Part shown: positions 16,860 to 23,800 of the stretch, piece after piece | Layout: every line of letters starts with the position of its first letter | Numbering within the stretch: position 1 is the first letter of the stretch | Assembly: GCF_017916475.1 (NCBI RefSeq) | Contig: NZ_JAFMTB010000001.1 | Span: 744,001 to 808,000, forward strand | Length of the DNA: 64,000 nucleotides | Direction: 5' to 3' | Source of the DNA: Patulibacter sp. SYSU D01012 | GTDB lineage: Bacteria; Actinomycetota; Thermoleophilia; Solirubrobacterales; Solirubrobacteraceae | The notes under the pieces: model-generated | What the model was told of the DNA's origin: nothing | What the model saw: the letters and a program-made list of their open reading frames with translations, nothing else | The model's database searches: none | Translations under genes and position numbers: made by a program

Positions 16860-17678
16860 ATGGACGGCGACGCCACGGGGCCGCCTGCGGCCCGGCGCGT
16901 CAGGGCGTACTGGCGCACGCGCGGCGTCCTCGCCCGCCTGCCGCGGGGGCTGCCGACCGTGCTGACGGGGGCGTGGCTGGGGGTGCTGCGCCCGCGCGAC
17001 GTCCACGCCCTCGACCGCCTGTGGTACGGCACGCAGCTCGAGCGCTACGGGACGTCGGAGTACGTGCGATCGGGGCTCTTCCCGTGGGAGGAGGCGGCCG
17101 TCGCGGCGCACTTCCCGGCGGAGGGCCGCGTGCTCGTCGGGGCGGCGGGCGCGGGCCGCGAGATGCTGGCTCTCCACCGGCGCGGGTACCGCGTCGACGG
17201 CTTCGAGTGCAACGCCGGGCTGCGGGAGCGCGCCGCCGGGCCGTTCGCCGCCGCGGGCCTGGCGGCGACCGTCCGGGCCGCCGAGCACGACCGCTGTCCG
17301 CCGCTCGACGGGCCCTACGACGCGGCGGTCGTCGGGTGGTCCGCCTACATGTTCATCCCGACCCGCGGGCGACGGGTCGCGTTCCTGCGGGAGCTCCGCG
17401 ACGCGCTCGTGCCCGGCGCGCCGGTGCTGCTGTCGTTCCGGGTGCGGGGCGGCACGACCGCGCGCGACCGCGTGACGGCGGCGACGGCCAACGTCCTGCG
17501 GCGCGCCCGCCGGGCCGAGCCGGCGCGCCCGGGCGACGGGCTGGAGCCGTTCTTCGTCCACCGCTTCACGGCCCGAGAGCTGGCGGAGGAGCTGGAGACC
17601 GCCGGCTTCGCGCTCGTGGCGTTCGCGGCCGACAGCGCCTCGGCGGTCGCCCGGGCGCGGCCGCTGCCGCCCGCGTGA
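16860..17678 (+). CDS. Class I SAM-dependent methyltransferase-like protein
   Basis: The 272-residue protein has a Rossmann-type methyltransferase core at ~80-200: RVLVGAAGAGREMLAL as motif I, VDGFECN with the ribose-binding Glu, and DAAVVGWSAYMFI as motif IV. Motif I lacks the usual D/E-x-G-x-G-x-G form. The N-terminal ~75 residues are Arg/Trp-rich and the C-terminal part ends in RARPLPPA. The ATG is preceded by TACCGT with a 6-nt spacer. It converges on the RiPP-like cassette and could belong to either the glycan or the peptide pathway; context does not decide. Confidence 0.75.
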   Translation: MDGDATGPPAARRVRAYWRTRGVLARLPRGLPTVLTGAWLGVLRPRDVHALDRLWYGTQLERYGTSEYVRSGLFPWEEAAVAAHFPAEGRVLVGAAGAGREMLALHRRGYRVDGFECNAGLRERAAGPFAAAGLAATVRAAEHDRCPPLDGPYDAAVVGWSAYMFIPTRGRRVAFLRELRDALVPGAPVLLSFRVRGGTTARDRVTAATANVLRRARRAEPARPGDGLEPFFVHRFTARELAEELETAGFALVAFAADSASAVARARPLPPA

Positions 17679-17711
17679 GCGGCGCGTGCCCGGAGAGACC
17701 GGCGCGCCCGG

Positions 17712-17740
17712 GCCGGGGCGGCGGCCGGTGGCGCCCCGGC
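17712..17740. terminator. Hairpin between convergent methyltransferase and B2-like gene
   Basis: Perfect arms GCCGGGGC and GCCCCGGC with a GC-rich 13-nt loop occupy most of the 69-bp intergenic space. Confidence 0.55.
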
Positions 17741-17747
17741 GTCCCCG

Positions 17748-18128
17748 TCACCGTCGCAGGCGCACCCGGCGACGCGTCAGCTCGACGTAGCCCGCGTCGG
17801 GATCGCCCGCGAGCCAGGCGTGGGCCTCGAACGCCCGGCGTCCCCCGCGGACGCCGATGACGACGTCCCGCTCGATCCCCCACCGCAGGCACAGCGCCTG
17901 CTCGACGACGGTGCGCTCCAGGCACGTCGCCCGGCGCCGCGTGAGGACCGCGTCCGCGACGCGCAGCGCCTCCGCCAGACCGAGCGCCGCACGCACCCGC
18001 GGGGGCGTCGGCGCGCGGACGGCATCGGTGTGGACGTCGGCGCCCGCCCGCAGCGCCGCGCGGACGTGCGAGAGCGCCCGCCACGTCCATGCGGCGACCC
18101 GCGCCTCCGGGGGACGGAGCGGCCTCAC
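17748..18128 (-). CDS. Lasso-peptide B2-like leader protease (transglutaminase fold)
   Basis: A 126-residue protein matches the small transglutaminase-like B2 proteases that remove lasso leader peptides. The nucleophile region ATCLERTVVEQALCLRWG has Cys69 followed by the family's LER(T/S). The histidine region FEAHAWLAGDPDAG has His103 with Asp109 as probable third residue, and GYVEL follows. The length is normal for stand-alone B2. The GTG start overlaps the stop of the RRE gene by 4 nt (GTGA), so B2 follows the nucleotidyltransferase and RRE genes in one coupled operon. By homology it should cut three nearby YxxP precursors just after a Thr-x pair. Confidence 0.82.
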   Translation of the reverse strand: MRPLRPPEARVAAWTWRALSHVRAALRAGADVHTDAVRAPTPPRVRAALGLAEALRVADAVLTRRRATCLERTVVEQALCLRWGIERDVVIGVRGGRRAFEAHAWLAGDPDAGYVELTRRRVRLRR

Positions 18129-18394
18129 GGCTCGAGCAGGTCCCAGCGATCCAGCGAGGCCACGAAGGCGTCCACGTCGCGCGCCGCCACGCCGGCGTCG
18201 ATCCCGAACCGCTCGACGAGCCGGGACGCCAGCGCGTCGCGGGTCGTGCCGTCGGCGAGCGCCTGCCACAGCAGCGCGCCGGACGGCGTGACGGCGAAGT
18301 ACTCGCCGCGGGCGAGCGCCACGCCGACGATCTCGCCCTCGACCTCGCGCCAGGCGGCCTGGCCCTCGCGCAGCTTCAGCGGTCGGTCGGTCAT
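18125..18394 (-). CDS. PqqD-family RiPP recognition element (B1-like)
   Basis: This 89-residue PqqD-like protein begins MTDRPLKLREGQAAWREVEGE and has the typical three-strand wing (EIVGVALARGEYFAVTPSGALLW) followed by helices (TTRDALASRLVERFGI) and a closing LDRWDLLEP. Stand-alone RRE proteins (lasso B1) bind the YxxP region of precursor leaders and deliver it to the B2 protease. The ATG sits in an ATGA overlap with the nucleotidyltransferase gene and the gene ends in the GTGA overlap with B2, so the order is NTase-B1-B2. Confidence 0.85.
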   Translation of the reverse strand: MTDRPLKLREGQAAWREVEGEIVGVALARGEYFAVTPSGALLWQALADGTTRDALASRLVERFGIDAGVAARDVDAFVASLDRWDLLEP

Positions 18395-19359
18395 CGGGGG
18401 TCCTTCGTCGGGGGCGGGGGAGCGGGGCGGGTCGCGCGCACGGCGGGGGCGAGCAGGCGCGGGGCGCGGGCCAGACGGGCGGCGGCGGCCCGCAGGTAGG
18501 CCGACCGGCCGGACAGCCGCTCGCCCGTCGCGCGCTCCAGCACCACCCGCGGGGGCAGCACCAGCTCGCGCACCAGCCGCGCGCGGGCCCGGGCCCCGGG
18601 CGCGTCGCGCAGGCGGGCCAGCATGATCGCGCCCGCCGGCGGATCGGTCATCCACAGCCGCGGCAGCGTCGCGTCGCCGGGCCGCAGCCGCGTGCGGGCG
18701 ACGAGCGCCGCGGCGTCGTCACGAGGGCCGAGCACCGCGGCGACCGCGTCCTCGGCCCCCAGCTCGCGCGCCAGGGCCACGACCGCGTCCCAGGTGGCGG
18801 CGTCCAGCACGGCCAGCGCGCGGTCGAGGTCCCGCAGCGAGCGGGCGTGCCGGCCGCGGTGCTGCCAGGCGTGCAGCACGACGTGCAGCGCGCGGGCCGC
18901 GGGGCTCGGGACGTCGACCGTGGCGTCGCCGAGGTCGAGCGGCGTGCGGTCCCGGTGCAGGACCCGCCAGACGTGGTCGGCCGACGCGGTCGTCCCGGGC
19001 AGGCCGAAGTGCAGGTCGACCTCGACCGTCGCGCCCGGGCGACGCCACACCTGCGAGTGCGGGTGCACCCGTTCGGCGGCGCCCCCGGACGTGTCGTCGT
19101 GCTCGCAGGCGAATCCGGCCGCGGCGAGCGCGCGCCCGGCGGCACGCAGGTCCTCGCGCCGCACGAGCAGGTCGACGTCGGCGTAGTTACGTCCCGGGCC
19201 GCCGGCGTACAGCAGGGTCGCGGTCCCCGCGCCCTTCAGGAGCAGGGCGGGGACCCCCGCGCCGCGCAGCACCCGCGCCGCGTCGACGGCCACCCGGTCC
19301 ACCTGCAGCGCCCGGACCGTGGCACGCACGGCGTCCGAGGGCTGCGGCGGGGGGTCCAT
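18391..19359 (-). CDS. NTP_transf_5-family nucleotidyltransferase
   Basis: The 322-residue protein has the hallmark LLLKGAGTATLLY followed by NYADVDLLVRREDL (G-x13-DxD-type metal site) and VEVDLHFGLPG with a third acidic position. Further on come ALHVVLHAWQHRG and RSLRDLDRAL. These match nucleotidyltransferase-like proteins often seen beside PqqD, B2 and HprK-like genes in lasso and related clusters, where their reaction is not settled. The ATG is 6 nt after a TACGCT -10 element. It is divergent from the first HprK-like kinase, and it opens the NTase-RRE-B2 operon. Confidence 0.82.
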   Translation of the reverse strand: MDPPPQPSDAVRATVRALQVDRVAVDAARVLRGAGVPALLLKGAGTATLLYAGGPGRNYADVDLLVRREDLRAAGRALAAAGFACEHDDTSGGAAERVHPHSQVWRRPGATVEVDLHFGLPGTTASADHVWRVLHRDRTPLDLGDATVDVPSPAARALHVVLHAWQHRGRHARSLRDLDRALAVLDAATWDAVVALARELGAEDAVAAVLGPRDDAAALVARTRLRPGDATLPRLWMTDPPAGAIMLARLRDAPGARARARLVRELVLPPRVVLERATGERLSGRSAYLRAAAARLARAPRLLAPAVRATRPAPPPPTKDPR

Positions 19360-19365
19360 CGGGCG

Positions 19366-19398
19366 AGCGTAGTGCAGTCCGCGCGCGCCACGTAGGGT
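19366..19398. promoter_or_regulatory. Divergent promoters of NTase operon and first kinase
   Basis: The minus-strand TACGCT (19366-19371) is spaced 6 nt from the nucleotidyltransferase ATG. The plus-strand TAGGGT (19393-19398) is spaced 11 nt from the kinase ATG. The start codons are only 50 bp apart, so the two halves of the cassette may be co-regulated from here. Confidence 0.55.
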
Positions 19399-19409
19399 TC
19401 GTCGGACCG

Positions 19410-20279
19410 ATGGGAGCGGGCGACCACCGGCACGTCGGGGCCTACGGCCTGCGGCTGCACGGCATGGGGGAGGGCGCGGCGACGCTCGCGCCCGCGCGGG
19501 CGGCGTGGCCCGCCCTCGCGGTGCAGCGGAGCCCGGCCGACCGGCCGGCGCCCGAGCGCCTGATGGCCGCCGACCGCGCGATCGTGACGTACCGCGGGGG
19601 CGCGTGGGCGGCGCTGGATCGCGTCGAGCGCCGGGCGGTGTTCCGCACCCCGACGGCGCTGGGCGACGCCGAGCTGCTGCACCCGTACCTGTCCGCCGTG
19701 GCTGCCACGTTCGCGCGCTGGGACGGCCGCGAGGCGCTGCACGGCGGCGCGGTGGTCGGCGCGGGCGGTGCCTGGGCGCTGCTGGCCGGTCGTGGCGGCG
19801 GGAAGAGCACCGCCGCCGCGGCGCTGGCGGTCGCCGGACGCCCGGTGGTCGCCGACGACCTGGTCGTCGTGGACGGCGCAGACGCGTGCGCGGGGCCGGC
19901 GTTCGTCGACCTGCGGCCGGACGCGGCGGACGTGCTCGCCGCCAGCGGCGACGCGGGCGTGCGGGCCGTCGCGACGGCGACGGACGTGCGGGCGGGCACC
20001 CGCCGTCGCGTGCGCACCCCGCTGGCACCGCCGGCGGTGCCGCTGCGCGGCCTGGTGTTCCTGGCCTGGGGCGACGTGCGCCGCACCGTGCGCCTGGGGC
20101 CGACCGAGCGGCTGGCGCGGCTGGCGCCGTGCCGGGCGTCCGGCCGGGAGGACGTGCATCCCGACCGGGCGCTCGCGCTGGCCCGGCTGCCGGCGTGGCT
20201 CGTGGAGCGCCCGCGCGACGCGGCGCTCCACGAGACGGTCGAGACCCTCGAAGGGCTGCTCGACGGGCCGCCGGCCTAA
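19410..20279 (+). CDS. HprK-like kinase 1 of the RiPP-like cassette
   Basis: A 289-residue protein is related to HPr kinase/phosphatase. The P-loop is LLAGRGGGKSTAAAAL (~130-145; the first Gly of GxxxxGKS is Ala), followed by the strongly typical PVVADDLVVVDG acidic strand. The N-terminal ~115 residues contain VGAYGLRLHG, also recognisable in the second kinase (AYGVRWVG). In some lasso clusters such kinases phosphorylate the peptide C terminus. The gene runs head-on into the first precursor gene, with a 4-bp overlap of stop codons. Acting on one of the three peptides is an inference. Confidence 0.82.
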   Translation: MGAGDHRHVGAYGLRLHGMGEGAATLAPARAAWPALAVQRSPADRPAPERLMAADRAIVTYRGGAWAALDRVERRAVFRTPTALGDAELLHPYLSAVAATFARWDGREALHGGAVVGAGGAWALLAGRGGGKSTAAAALAVAGRPVVADDLVVVDGADACAGPAFVDLRPDAADVLAASGDAGVRAVATATDVRAGTRRRVRTPLAPPAVPLRGLVFLAWGDVRRTVRLGPTERLARLAPCRASGREDVHPDRALALARLPAWLVERPRDAALHETVETLEGLLDGPPA

Positions 20280-20407
20280 GGGATGCCGGTCTGGAGCGTC
20301 TCGGTGTTGACGTCGCCCAGGCCGACGATCGCCGGCGGCTCGTAGGGCGCCGCGGCCGGCGCGGTGGCGTCGGGCGCGTCCTGGTCGGTGGGAGTGGGAT
20401 GGTCCAT
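20276..20407 (-). CDS. RiPP-like precursor peptide 1 (43 aa)
   Basis: The leader is acidic/Pro-rich (MDHPTPTDQD...). Tyr22 then opens YEPPAIVGLGDVNTETLQ and the peptide ends TGIP. The spacing Y-x2-P-x1-I/L-x3-G-x5-T matches the lasso leader consensus, with Thr37 at the position normally penultimate to cleavage. Only five residues (QTGIP) would remain as core, with no Asp/Glu for a macrolactam. AGGAG lies 4-5 nt before the ATG. It is third in a row of three paralogues and its stop overlaps that of HprK-like kinase 1. Confidence 0.8.
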   Translation of the reverse strand: MDHPTPTDQDAPDATAPAAAPYEPPAIVGLGDVNTETLQTGIP

Positions 20408-20439
20408 GGTGCTCCTCGGGTCGCGGGGTGCCGACGGGC

Positions 20440-20568
20440 TCAGCCGCCGGGGATCCCGGTCTGCAACGTGTCCGTGCTGACCTGGCCGAGCGCGACGAGC
20501 ATCGGCGCCTCGTACGGCGCCTCGTCGAGCGCGGCGCTCGCGTCGGACGGGTGTTCGCGGTCGTCCAT
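20440..20568 (-). CDS. RiPP-like precursor peptide 2 (42 aa)
   Basis: MDDREHPSDA... is followed by Tyr19 in YEAPMLVALGQVSTDTLQ and the end TGIPGG. It shares with the other two the Y-x2-P, the LG pair at +8/+9, Thr at +15, and the exact LQTG. The residue after the presumed T-L cleavage site is Gln36, leaving QTGIPGG. GGAGGT 4 nt before the ATG is a strong Shine-Dalgarno. It lies 26 bp downstream of precursor 3 and 32 bp upstream of precursor 1, so all three are probably one transcript. Confidence 0.82.
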   Translation of the reverse strand: MDDREHPSDASAALDEAPYEAPMLVALGQVSTDTLQTGIPGG

Positions 20569-20594
20569 GGGGACCTCCGGGTGGCGGCCGGCGG

Positions 20595-20705
20595 TCAGCC
20601 GGTCTGCAGCGTGTCGGTGTTGACGTCGCCGAGGGCGACGATCGCCGGGGCCTCGTAGTCGCTCTCGCGCTGCTCGTCGGCCGGGGCGTGGGGGGTGGCG
20701 CTCAT
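20595..20705 (-). CDS. RiPP-like precursor peptide 3 (36 aa)
   Basis: This is the shortest and first-transcribed paralogue: MSATPHAPAD..., then Tyr17 in YEAPAIVALGDVNTDTLQ and the end TG. Only QTG would remain after cleavage at the homologous site, so it is either an extremely short core or a peptide whose leader is the functional part. GAGGA lies 4 nt before the ATG. It is divergent from the second HprK-like kinase, with 47 bp between start codons. Confidence 0.8.
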   Translation of the reverse strand: MSATPHAPADEQRESDYEAPAIVALGDVNTDTLQTG

Positions 20706-20740
20706 CGTGTCCTCGTGATCGGCGGGAGCGCCGAGACCGA

Positions 20741-20746
20741 TAGGTT
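20741..20746 (+). promoter_or_regulatory. TAGGTT -10 element that decides a CTG start
   Basis: TAGGTT ends exactly 6 nt before CTG at 20753. Its TAG is also the in-frame stop that bounds the kinase reading frame upstream, so no ATG or GTG start is available until 20852. The opposite strand reads CCTATCGG here, a possible overlapping promoter for the precursor operon. Confidence 0.6.
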
Positions 20747-20752
20747 GGAGGC

Positions 20753-21595
20753 CTGAACCGCTCCTCCGCACCCGCCGATCGACCGACGCCTCTCGACGCA
20801 GCGTACGGGGTCAGGTGGGTCGGTGTCGAGGGTGGCGGCGACCTTCGTGCGGTGCCCGGCTGGCCGATCGTCCCCGTGCGCCACGTGCCGCAGCCCGCGG
20901 ACGCGCCGGCCGAGCAGGTGACGCCCGCCCTCGCGCGGCTGGTCGGACACGGACTGCGGGTCGACGTCCGGCGCGACCCCGCCGGCGCGACGGCCCGCGG
21001 CGCCCCGGCCGCATGGCGCGGGATCGTCCACCCGACGCTGGCCCGCGCCGGCGCCGCGGTCGCGGCGTGGTGGGGCCGCGACGCGTTCCAGGCGGCGGCG
21101 GTCCACGGGCCGGGCGGGGCGCTGGCGCTCGCCGGGCCGTCGGGTGCGGGCAAGAGCACCCTGGCCGCCGCCGTCGCCCTCGCCGGTCGCACCGTCGTGA
21201 CCGACGAGGTGGTCGTGGTGGAGGACGGCGACGTGCTCGCCGGCGCGGCGTCGCTGGCCGTGCGCGCCGACGCGCGGGCCCTCCTGCCGCTGCCCCCGGG
21301 GCTGCGGTCTGCGTGGGACGGCCGCGCGGCGCTGCTCCCGCTCGGCCCGGCCCCGCCGTCCGTGGCGCTGCGCGGCTGGGTGCACCTGGCGTGGGGGGAG
21401 CGCACGACGGTCCGTCCGCTGGGGCCCGGGGCGCGGACGGCGGCGCTCGGCGCGGCGCGCCTGCACGGCGACGCGCGCGGCGACGCCGCCGCGTTCCTCC
21501 GTCTCGCGACCCTGCCGGCGTGGCGGCTCGAGCGGCCGCGCACCGCCGACGGGCACGCGCAGGCGACCGCGGCGCTCCTCGAGCTGCTGGGTTGA
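20753..21595 (+). CDS. HprK-like kinase 2, probable leaderless CTG start
   Basis: From CTG the protein is 280 residues. It opens (L)NRSSAPADRPTPLDAAYGVRWVGVEGG, and AYGVRW aligns with AYGLRL near the N terminus of kinase 1; starting at the next GTG would delete this region. The P-loop is canonical, LAGPSGAGKSTLAAAV, followed by VVTDEVVVVEDG. Family knowledge: HprK-like proteins use a P-loop to phosphorylate a Ser/Thr of a protein partner. It stands between the precursor genes and the P450, reads away from the peptides, and stops 20 bp before the convergent P450 stop. Confidence 0.8.
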   Translation: MNRSSAPADRPTPLDAAYGVRWVGVEGGGDLRAVPGWPIVPVRHVPQPADAPAEQVTPALARLVGHGLRVDVRRDPAGATARGAPAAWRGIVHPTLARAGAAVAAWWGRDAFQAAAVHGPGGALALAGPSGAGKSTLAAAVALAGRTVVTDEVVVVEDGDVLAGAASLAVRADARALLPLPPGLRSAWDGRAALLPLGPAPPSVALRGWVHLAWGERTTVRPLGPGARTAALGAARLHGDARGDAAAFLRLATLPAWRLERPRTADGHAQATAALLELLG

Positions 21596-21615
21596 GACGG
21601 CCCCCCGCGGGACGG

Positions 21616-22929
21616 TCAGCGCGGCGTCGCGACGACGAGGGCGCCGTCGGCCGGCAGGAACACCGTCCCGACCTCGCGCTGCAGCTCGTCGCCCGGGACC
21701 GCCGGCCGCAGGTCGACGCGATCCGCCGCGGTGCGGAGCACCGTCGTGGCCGTCAGCAGCGCCAGGTGCTCGCCGACGCAGCGCCGCCGGCCGCCGCCGA
21801 AGGGGATCCAGGACGGCGATGGCGCCGCGCCGAGGAAGCGCTCCGGGCGGAACGCCGCAGGGTCGGCGAAGGCGGCGGGGTTGCGGTGCAGCAGGTACGC
21901 GAACGCGGTCACCATCGTCCCCGCCGGCAGGACGTGGTCGCCCACGCGCAGGTCGCGCGCGGTCGTGCGCGCGTTCGTCAGCCACGCCGGCGGCCGCACG
22001 CGCAGCACCTCGCGCACCGCGGCGTCGGCGTAGGCGCCGTCGGTGCGGACGCGCTCGAGCACCGCCGGCCGCCGCACGAGCCGCTCGAACGTCCACGCCA
22101 GGGCGCTGAGCATGGGGTCGTGCCCGGTCACCAGCAGCGTCAGGGCCTCGTCGCGGACCTCCCGGTCGCTCAGCCCGCGCCCGTCGGCGTCCGTCGCCGC
22201 GACGAGGGCGGACAGGACGTCCGGGCGCTCGGCGCCCCCGCCGGCCGCCCGCCGCGCGGCGACGAGCGGCAGCAGCACCGCGTCGATCCCGGCGACGGCC
22301 GCGAGCAGGCGGCGGTTCGGCACGCCCGGCCCCCACCGTCGCCGGACGAGAGGGATCGACGGCGCGCGCCGGGCGGACGCCGCCCGCAGCTCGGCCAGCG
22401 CGGCCCGCAGGGCGTTCCGGTCGCGGGCCGCGTCGGCGTCCCGGCCGTCGAGGCCGCACACGACGCGCAGGAGCACCTCGGCCGTCACGTCGCGCAGCTC
22501 GTCGAGCAGCCGCACGGCGCGGCCGGCGGGCCACCGCTCGACGCTCCGGGCCGCGACGTCCGCGATGGTCCGGGCGTGGGCGTCGAGCGCCGGCCCGTGC
22601 AGCGGCGGCCGCAGCAGGGCGCGGTGGCGCGCGTGCTCGTCGTCGTCGAGCACGACCACCGAGCCGTCGCCCAGGATCCGCCGGCGCGTCGGGGCCTGGC
22701 CGCGCCGCACGTCCTCCGGTCCGGCGGCGAACACGGCCGCGACGACCGCCGGGTCCGACGCCAGCACGAGCGTCAGCCCGCGGCCGAAGCGCACGGTGAA
22801 CAGGTCCCCGTAGCGCGCGTGGCAGCGCGCCGCGAAGCCGACGGGGCGCTCGGCCCAGGCCAGGCGCTGCACGGCGGGCCGCAGCCGGGGACCGGGCGGG
22901 AGGGCGGGCAGGGAGCGGGGGAGGGTCAT
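21616..22929 (-). CDS. Cytochrome P450 with altered I-helix motif
   Basis: A 437-residue P450 has the heme-binding loop FGGGRRRCVG (Cys as thiolate ligand), the K-helix ExxR in VREVLRVRPP, and FRPERFL before the heme loop. The I-helix, usually AGxxTT, reads LLVTGHDPMLSA: the Asp is kept but the conserved Thr that guides oxygen activation is Pro. There is no membrane anchor, so it is a soluble bacterial type; no ferredoxin gene is nearby. It is convergent with kinase 2. A TACGGT on its strand at 22990-22995 would give a leader of about 55 nt. The substrate could be the peptide or a separate small molecule. Confidence 0.88.
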   Translation of the reverse strand: MTLPRSLPALPPGPRLRPAVQRLAWAERPVGFAARCHARYGDLFTVRFGRGLTLVLASDPAVVAAVFAAGPEDVRRGQAPTRRRILGDGSVVVLDDDEHARHRALLRPPLHGPALDAHARTIADVAARSVERWPAGRAVRLLDELRDVTAEVLLRVVCGLDGRDADAARDRNALRAALAELRAASARRAPSIPLVRRRWGPGVPNRRLLAAVAGIDAVLLPLVAARRAAGGGAERPDVLSALVAATDADGRGLSDREVRDEALTLLVTGHDPMLSALAWTFERLVRRPAVLERVRTDGAYADAAVREVLRVRPPAWLTNARTTARDLRVGDHVLPAGTMVTAFAYLLHRNPAAFADPAAFRPERFLGAAPSPSWIPFGGGRRRCVGEHLALLTATTVLRTAADRVDLRPAVPGDELQREVGTVFLPADGALVVATPR

Positions 22930-23078
22930 CGCGGGGGCCGGCCGGTGCCGGGACGGTGCGGCGGTCGGGCCGGCCGCGGGCGCCCACCGTAGCCGCCGGT
23001 GGACGGGGACGCCAGGCCGGGCGTCCGGCCGCGCACGCCGCCCCCGTCGCCCGCGTCCGGGACGGCTACCGTGGCGGG

Positions 23079-23144
23079 ATGCCGTCCCGGCCCGCCCGTC
23101 CGCCGCGTCGCCGCGGCCCCGTCCACGGGGCCCGCCGGGCGTGA
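23079..23144 (+). CDS. 21-residue Arg/Pro-rich leader peptide coupled to ABC gene
   Basis: TACCGT ends 6 nt before this ATG, the leaderless spacing seen for many genes here. The frame MPSRPARPPRRRG... (21 residues) ends in TGA that overlaps the GTG of the ABC ATPase as GTGA. The ABC gene has no Shine-Dalgarno of its own, so its translation should depend on ribosomes finishing this peptide. Pro/Arg runs are slow to translate, which could allow regulation. Chance occurrence of a short GC-rich frame is the main alternative. Confidence 0.5.
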   Translation: MPSRPARPPRRRGPVHGARRA

Positions 23145-23800
23145 TCGAGACCGTCGACCTGACGTGTCGCTTCGGCGACGTCGTCGCGCTCGCCGGCGTC
23201 GGGCTGCGCGTGGAGCGCGGCGAGGTCGTGGCGCTCGTCGGCGCGAACGGCGCCGGGAAGAGCACGCTCCTGCGCGTCCTCGCCGGGCGGGTGACCCCCG
23301 ACGGGGGACGGGCCGTCGTCGCGGGGCACGACGTCGTCCGCGAGCGCCGCCGCGCGGCGGCCGTCACCGGGGCGGCGCTCGACGTGCAGCGCTCGTGGTT
23401 CGGGCGGCTGAGCGGCCGCGCCAACCTGGAGCACTTCGCGGCGCTGACGGGCCTGCGCCGTGCGGCGGCGCGGCGGGCCGCGGACGCCGCGCTCGAGGGG
23501 GCGGGCCTGGCGTCCGTCGCCGACCGCCGGGTCGACGCGTACTCCACCGGCATGCGCGCCCGCCTGGGCGTGGCGCGCGCCTGCCTGCGGACGCCGGCCG
23601 TGCTGCTGCTCGACGAGGCGTCGTCGGGGCTGGACGCCGCCTCGGTGGCGGCGTTCCGCGCGCGCCTCGACGGCCTGCGCGCCACGACGGCCGTCCTGCT
23701 CGCGACGCACGACCGCGACGAGGTGGCGGCCACGGCGGACCGCGTCGTCCGGCTCGACGCGGGGCGGATCGTCGAGGACGGACCGGGGCGCGCCGCATGA
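23141..23800 (+). CDS. ABC transporter ATP-binding protein
   Basis: The 219-residue single ABC domain begins (GTG) IETVDLTCRFGDVVALAGVGL. Walker A is GANGAGKSTLL (~36-46), the signature region is STGMRARLGVARA (LSGG replaced by STGM), and Walker B is VLLLDEASSGLD with D-loop. It pairs with the next gene in an ATGA overlap. Such CcmA-like ATPases drive ABC-2 exporters of peptides, drugs or glycans; next to the precursor genes it is the best candidate exporter of the cassette, but it could equally serve the following glycan genes. Confidence 0.88.
   Translation: MIETVDLTCRFGDVVALAGVGLRVERGEVVALVGANGAGKSTLLRVLAGRVTPDGGRAVVAGHDVVRERRRAAAVTGAALDVQRSWFGRLSGRANLEHFAALTGLRRAAARRAADAALEGAGLASVADRRVDAYSTGMRARLGVARACLRTPAVLLLDEASSGLDAASVAAFRARLDGLRATTAVLLATHDRDEVAATADRVVRLDAGRIVEDGPGRAA

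Noticed and set aside
18391-19359. Longer start for the nucleotidyltransferase gene reaching past 20 kb
   Set aside because: The extra N-terminal part would run through kinase 1 in antisense and is low complexity; TACGCT-N6-ATG at 19359 gives a natural start.
20276-20705. Calling the three peptides ordinary lasso peptide precursors
   Set aside because: Although the YxxP leader spacing fits, the remaining 3-7 residues are too short and lack Asp/Glu at core position 7-9, so no lasso ring can form.
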